From: Spongiactinospora rosea
GTDB lineage: Bacteria > Actinomycetota > Actinomycetes > Streptosporangiales > Streptosporangiaceae
DNA: 64,000 nt
Assembly: GCF_003315795.1 (NCBI RefSeq)
Contig: NZ_QMEY01000008.1
Location: 124,001 to 188,000 of the forward strand
Direction: 5' to 3'
Shown here: positions 60,026 through 64,000 of the stretch, piece by piece
Position numbering within the stretch: the first letter of the stretch is position 1
Layout of the letters: each line of letters begins with the position of its first letter
Position numbers and translations under genes: made by a program
Notes under the pieces: generated by a model
What the model saw: the letters and a program-made list of their open reading frames with translations, nothing else
What the model was told of the DNA's origin: nothing
The model's database searches: none

Positions 60026-60905
60026 GGGGCTTTCCGTGACCTCGCCCGCCGCGGGCGGCGCGCCCCGCAAGGGCCGCAGGACGGCTCGGGCGCGCGGGCT
60101 CGGCGTGGTCTTCTGGCTGTCGGCGGGGTGGGTGACCCTGGTCATCGCGCTGGCCGCGACCGCCGGGCTGCTGCCGCTCGCCGACCCCGCCGCCGTGGGC
60201 GTCGGCGACCCCGGGCTCGGCCCGTCGGCCGCCCACCTGCTCGGCACCGACGAACTCGGCCGCGACCTCTTCTCAAGGGTCGTCCACGGGGCCCGGATCT
60301 CGCTGGTGGCCGGGTTCGTCTCGATCACGCTCGGCCTGGTCGTCGGCGGCACGCTCGGGCTCATCGCGGGCTTCCGCCGCGGCGCGACCGACACGGTGGT
60401 GACCACGCTGGCCAACAGCCTGCTCGCGTTCCCCGCGCTGGTGCTGGCGCTGGCCGTGGTCACCTTTCTCGGGCAGAGCCCCCAGAACGTCACGCTGACC
60501 ATCGGGCTGGTCTCGGTGGCCCCGATCGCCATGGTGGTGCGCGGGGCGACCATCGGGTGCGCCGGGCGGGAGTACGTCGTGGCGGCGCGCATGCTCGGCG
60601 CGAAGAACCGGCGGATCATCCTGCGGGAGATCATCCCCAACGTGGCCCCGGTCGCGCTGTCGCTCTCGCTGGTGTGGGTGGCGACCGCCATCGTGGCCGA
60701 GGGCAGCCTGGCGTACCTCGGGCTCTCGGTCCAGCCGCCCACCCCGAGCTGGGGAGCCATGATCGCCGAAGGGCGCAACACGCTGGCCGAGAGTCCGGGC
60801 ACCGCGCTGTGGCCGTCGCTGTTCATGTTCCTCACCGTGCTCGGCCTCAACTTCGCAGGTGACCGGCTCCGCGACCGGCTGGACGTCAAAGGGGACGCCA
60901 CATGA
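60018..60905 (+). CDS. DppC-like peptide/nickel ABC permease
   Basis: The 295-residue protein has a basic N-terminal stretch and six helices. The family loop LLGTDELGRDLFSRVVHGAR and the EAA loop VVAARMLGAKNRRIILREII are clear. It pairs with the DppB-like protein. It overlaps the next gene by four bases. Confidence 0.93.
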   Translation: MAEGLSVTSPAAGGAPRKGRRTARARGLGVVFWLSAGWVTLVIALAATAGLLPLADPAAVGVGDPGLGPSAAHLLGTDELGRDLFSRVVHGARISLVAGFVSITLGLVVGGTLGLIAGFRRGATDTVVTTLANSLLAFPALVLALAVVTFLGQSPQNVTLTIGLVSVAPIAMVVRGATIGCAGREYVVAARMLGAKNRRIILREIIPNVAPVALSLSLVWVATAIVAEGSLAYLGLSVQPPTPSWGAMIAEGRNTLAESPGTALWPSLFMFLTVLGLNFAGDRLRDRLDVKGDAT

Positions 60906-61891
60906 CCGACCAGGCCCCGCTGCTCAAGGTCGTCGGACTGAAGACCTACTTCGACACCCCGCGCGGCATCGTGCGCGCGGTCGACGGCGTCAGCTTCGAG
61001 CTGGCGGGCGACCGCACCCTGGCGATCCTGGGCGAGTCCGGCTCGGGCAAGACGGTGCTCGCCCGTTCCATCATGGGGCTGCTGCCGCGCAAGGGCGTCA
61101 TCCGGCAGGGCAGCGTCCTGTACAAGGGCGAAGACCTGGCCGTGATGGGCGAGCGCGAGCTGCGCCGCCGCCGCGGGGCCGACATCGCCATGGTGTTCCA
61201 GGATCCGATGACCTCGCTCAACCCGGTCCACCGGATCGGGCGGCAGGTCGGCGAGACGATCCGGCTGCACCGGCGGGTGAGCCGCGCGGAGGCCCGCAGC
61301 CGCAGCGTGACGCTGCTGCGCTCGGTCGGCATCCCCGACGTCGAACGCCGCGCCCGGCAGTACCCGCACCAGCTCTCCGGCGGCATGCGGCAGCGCGTGA
61401 TGATCGCCATGGCGCTGGCCTGCGATCCCGGCCTGGTGCTCGCCGACGAGCCGACCACCGCCCTGGACGTGACGGTCCAGGACCAGATCCTCACCCTGCT
61501 GGCCGCCCAGCGGGCCCGGCGGTCGATGGGCCTGCTGCTGGTCACCCACGACCTGGGCGTGGCAGCCGGGCGCACCGACGAGATCGCGGTGATGTACGCG
61601 GGCCGGATCGTGGAGCAGGCGCCCACCGAGCGGCTGTTCGCCGCCGCCAAGATGCCCTACACCGAGGCGCTGATGGAATCGATCCCCAAGCTCTCCGACC
61701 CGCCGCACACCCGGCTGGCCGCCATCCCCGGGCGCCCTCCCGACCTGGTGAATCCGGGGCCGGGCTGCGCGTTCGCGCCGCGCTGCCGATACTCCGCGGC
61801 GCGCTGCGCGCGCGAGGCCCCGCCGCTGCGGACGATCCCGGGCACCCGGCACCGCTACGCCTGCTGGCACCCGGTCGGCGGCGAGTCGTGA
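60902..61891 (+). CDS. DppD-like ATPase
   Basis: The 329-residue ATPase has Walker A GESGSGKTVLA, VFQDPMTSLNP, signature LSGGMRQRVMIAMA, Walker B LVLADEPTTALD and the C-terminal oligopeptide-transporter extension with CAFAPRCRYSAARC, whose cysteines are typical of DppD/OppD. It energises the peptide importer with its DppF-like partner. Confidence 0.93.
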   Translation: MTDQAPLLKVVGLKTYFDTPRGIVRAVDGVSFELAGDRTLAILGESGSGKTVLARSIMGLLPRKGVIRQGSVLYKGEDLAVMGERELRRRRGADIAMVFQDPMTSLNPVHRIGRQVGETIRLHRRVSRAEARSRSVTLLRSVGIPDVERRARQYPHQLSGGMRQRVMIAMALACDPGLVLADEPTTALDVTVQDQILTLLAAQRARRSMGLLLVTHDLGVAAGRTDEIAVMYAGRIVEQAPTERLFAAAKMPYTEALMESIPKLSDPPHTRLAAIPGRPPDLVNPGPGCAFAPRCRYSAARCAREAPPLRTIPGTRHRYACWHPVGGES

Positions 61892-62874
61892 CCGCGGGCA
61901 CGGCCCACCTGCGCGCGCCCGGCGAGGCGCTGCTGCGGGTGGAGCACCTGGTCGTCACCTTCCCCGCCGGGCGGGGCCGCACGGTCCACGCCGTGTCGGA
62001 CGTCAGCTTCGACGTGCTGCCCGGCGAGACCCTGGGCATCGTCGGCGAATCGGGCTGCGGCAAGTCCAGCATGGGCCGGGCGGCCGTGCTGATGCCGCCG
62101 CCCGCGTCCGGGTCGGTGGTCTTCGAGGGCCGCGACCTCACCGGGCTGCGCGGCGAGGAGCTGCGGCGCACCCGCCGCCGGATCCAGATGATCTTCCAGG
62201 ACCCGATCTCGTCGCTCAATCCCCGGCGGCGGGTCGGCGACATCGTCACCGAGCCGATGGCGATCTGGAACGAGGGCGGCCCTCGGGAGCGCGCGGCCCG
62301 CGCCCGCGAGGTGTTCGAGGCCGTCGGCCTGGACTATGACGCCGTCGCCGGACGCAGGCCGCACGAGTTCTCCGGGGGGCAGTGCCAGCGGATCAGCATC
62401 GCGCGGGCGCTGGTGCTCGATCCGAAACTGCTCATCTGCGACGAACCGGTCTCGGCGCTGGACGTCTCGGTCCAGGCCCAGATCCTCAACCTGCTGGAGG
62501 ACGCCAAGGCCCGCTTCGGCCTGTCCCTGGTGTTCATCGCGCACGACCTCGGCGTGGTCAAGAACGTCAGCGACCGGGTGGCCGTGATGTACCTCGGCCG
62601 GCTGTGCGAGGTCGCGCCCGCCGAAGAGCTCTACCGGGCCCCGGCCCACCCCTACACCCGGGCGCTGCTGGACGCGGTGCCCGTGCCCGATCCGGCGGCC
62701 CGGCCCGCCGGGTCCGATCCCGCGCTGGCCGGTGAGTTCCCCTCGCCGCTGGCGCCGCCCTCCGGGTGCCGCTTCCGCACCAGGTGCCCGCTCGCCACCG
62801 GCCGGTGCGCCACGGAAGAGCCCCAGCTCCGCGAGGTACGGCCGGGCCGGCACGTGGCCTGCCATCACGCGTAG
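61888..62874 (+). CDS. DppF-like ATPase
   Basis: The 328-residue ATPase has Walker A GESGCGKSSMG, IFQDPISSLNPRR, signature FSGGQCQRISIARA, Walker B LLICDEPVSALD and the C-terminal CRFRTRCPLATGRC extension. The signature has Phe and Cys where Leu and Gln are usual. GTG 61888 overlaps the DppD-like stop. It completes the ATPase heterodimer. Confidence 0.93.
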   Translation: MTAGTAHLRAPGEALLRVEHLVVTFPAGRGRTVHAVSDVSFDVLPGETLGIVGESGCGKSSMGRAAVLMPPPASGSVVFEGRDLTGLRGEELRRTRRRIQMIFQDPISSLNPRRRVGDIVTEPMAIWNEGGPRERAARAREVFEAVGLDYDAVAGRRPHEFSGGQCQRISIARALVLDPKLLICDEPVSALDVSVQAQILNLLEDAKARFGLSLVFIAHDLGVVKNVSDRVAVMYLGRLCEVAPAEELYRAPAHPYTRALLDAVPVPDPAARPAGSDPALAGEFPSPLAPPSGCRFRTRCPLATGRCATEEPQLREVRPGRHVACHHA

Positions 62875-62925
62875 CGCTCCCCATCGAAACACCATTTCCA
62901 ACCCGTGGCTCAAGGAGCGACAGTG

Positions 62926-64000
62926 ATGGTTTCCCGCGACCCCATCGGCCGGAGGACACTACTGACATACGGCGGGGCCGGGCTGCTTCTGGCGGCCTGC
63001 GGCCCCGCGCCCGCCGCGAAGCCCGCCGTCCGGGCCACCGGCACGCCGCGCCGCGGCGGCCGGCTGGTCTTCGCCACCCAGGGCGAGGCGGGCGGCCTGG
63101 ACCCGGCCGCCACCCTGTTCGACCGCTCCGGCCACGTCTACGCCCGCGCGGTGTTCGACCGCCTGGCCGCGCTCGACGCGCAGGGCCGGGTCCGGCCGTA
63201 CGCCGCCCGGTCGATCACCCCCAACCGCGAGGCGACCCGCTGGACGATCGAGCTGCGGCCGGGGATGACCTTCCACGACGGCGAGCCGTTCGACGCCGCC
63301 GCGGTCAAGACCAACTTCGACGCGCAGCGCGACCACGACTTCCTCGGACTGCTGCTCGGGCCGATCGAGGCGACCCGGGTGACCGGCGAGCACACGCTGG
63401 TCGTCGAGATGAAGGAGCCGTGGTCGGCCTTCGACAGCTACCTGACCGGCTATCCGGGCGCGCAGCTCGGGTACGTGGCCTCGCCGAAGACGATCGGCAA
63501 GGGCGGCGACCCACGGCATCCGGTCGGGTCCGGCCCGTTCGTGTTCAAGGAGTGGCAGGCCGACGACCATCTCACCCTGACCCGCAACGAGCGGTACTGG
63601 CGGCGCGGCCTGCCCTATCTCGACCAGGTCACGTTCCGGCCCATCCCCGACCCGCTGGCCAGGGAGAACGCCCTGCGGGCCGGCGACATCGACGCCCTGC
63701 ACTCCCAGGACGCCCAGACGATCGCGGCCTTCCGCGGCGAGCAGGGCTTCACGCTGGCCGACGACCTGAGCACCACGTTCGGGCAGAAGGACATCACGCT
63801 GGTCGCGCTGAACGTGTCCCGCGCTCCCCTGAACGACCTGCGCGTCCGGCAGGCGCTGGCCTGCGCCACGGACGCCACGAAGTACAGCAAGGTGATCGAC
63901 AAGGGGCTGGCCCCGGTCATGGACGGCCTGTTCCAGCGCGGCTCGCCGTACCACGCGGGCTCGCCGTACCCGGCGTACGACGTGGAGCGGGCCAAGCGCC
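62926..64000 (+). CDS. peptide/nickel substrate-binding lipoprotein, 3' end outside window
   Basis: The frame is open from ATG 62926 (AAGGAG upstream) to the window end, giving 358 residues of an SBP_bac_5 protein normally near 520. The signal has twin arginines (GRRTLLTYGG) before a lipobox LLLAACG, so export may be by Tat. Family segments are GGLDPAATLFDRSG, WTIELRPGMTFHDGEPFDA, HPVGSGPFVFKEW and VRQALACATD. It delivers peptides, nickel complexes or similar cations to the Dpp-type channel. It starts 51 bases after the DppF-like gene. Confidence 0.92.
   Translation, partial: MVSRDPIGRRTLLTYGGAGLLLAACGPAPAAKPAVRATGTPRRGGRLVFATQGEAGGLDPAATLFDRSGHVYARAVFDRLAALDAQGRVRPYAARSITPNREATRWTIELRPGMTFHDGEPFDAAAVKTNFDAQRDHDFLGLLLGPIEATRVTGEHTLVVEMKEPWSAFDSYLTGYPGAQLGYVASPKTIGKGGDPRHPVGSGPFVFKEWQADDHLTLTRNERYWRRGLPYLDQVTFRPIPDPLARENALRAGDIDALHSQDAQTIAAFRGEQGFTLADDLSTTFGQKDITLVALNVSRAPLNDLRVRQALACATDATKYSKVIDKGLAPVMDGLFQRGSPYHAGSPYPAYDVERAKR

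Overview
The window is very G+C-rich, with GTG/TTG starts, purine-rich Shine-Dalgarno sites and many 4-base ATGA/GTGA gene overlaps. Together with the families present (TAP-like secreted hydrolases, DUF2252, DUF3040, LCM methyltransferase, an IdeR/DmdR-type iron box, Zur-type boxes) this points to an actinobacterium, most likely a filamentous one of the Streptosporangiaceae/Thermomonosporaceae kind (inference). No tRNA, rRNA, CRISPR array or intact insertion sequence was seen.

Layout. 1-4624: end of a membrane protein, a STAS protein, an operon of a small membrane protein, XRE regulator and medium-chain reductase, and a LuxR-type two-component system. 4788-6626: a secreted multidomain GH18 chitinase with candidate operator and double terminator. 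6627-18368: the most interesting locus. Two Zur-like palindromes sit between a divergent EntS-like MFS exporter and a 31-codon peptide gene, followed by a TOMM leader-binding/E1-like protein, a CocE-type hydrolase that has lost its nucleophile, two different YcaO proteins, a complete FecB/FecCD/ATPase metallophore importer, and two ADP-heptose genes (HldE-like and GT9). I read this as a zinc-repressed RiPP metallophore (zincophore) system: make, export, re-import. 18436-19989: secreted peptidase.

20041-31473 is a minus-strand operon for uptake and breakdown of an amine (PotABCD-like transporter, class III aminotransferase, semialdehyde dehydrogenase, an APH/M23-like/aminotransferase fusion, YtcJ-like amidohydrolase). 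A divergent MarR regulator has matching palindromes on both of its sides, which would couple this operon to a plus-strand acyl-CoA operon (HMGL-like lyase, two enoyl-CoA hydratases, CoA-transferase, acyl-CoA ligase, nitronate monooxygenase; 32214-38576). 38583-41750: P450 plus DHA2 exporter, divergent from a second MarR gene with three tandem palindromes.

41751-42323 is a non-coding stretch with degenerate direct and inverted repeats. Then come DUF3040 and DUF2252 genes, an iron-box-controlled methyltransferase, and a TAP-like hydrolase with a membrane tail. 46935-50923: a cobalamin riboswitch in front of a BtuFCD-type importer and a FhuF-like 2Fe-2S protein. 50865-58357: a TetR-controlled fatty/branched acyl-CoA degradation set (acyl-CoA dehydrogenase, racemase, SDR, two MaoC proteins, SCP2-type thiolase, acyl-CoA ligase). 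58573-64000: a HIT protein followed by a DppBCDF-type peptide transporter whose binding protein runs off the window.
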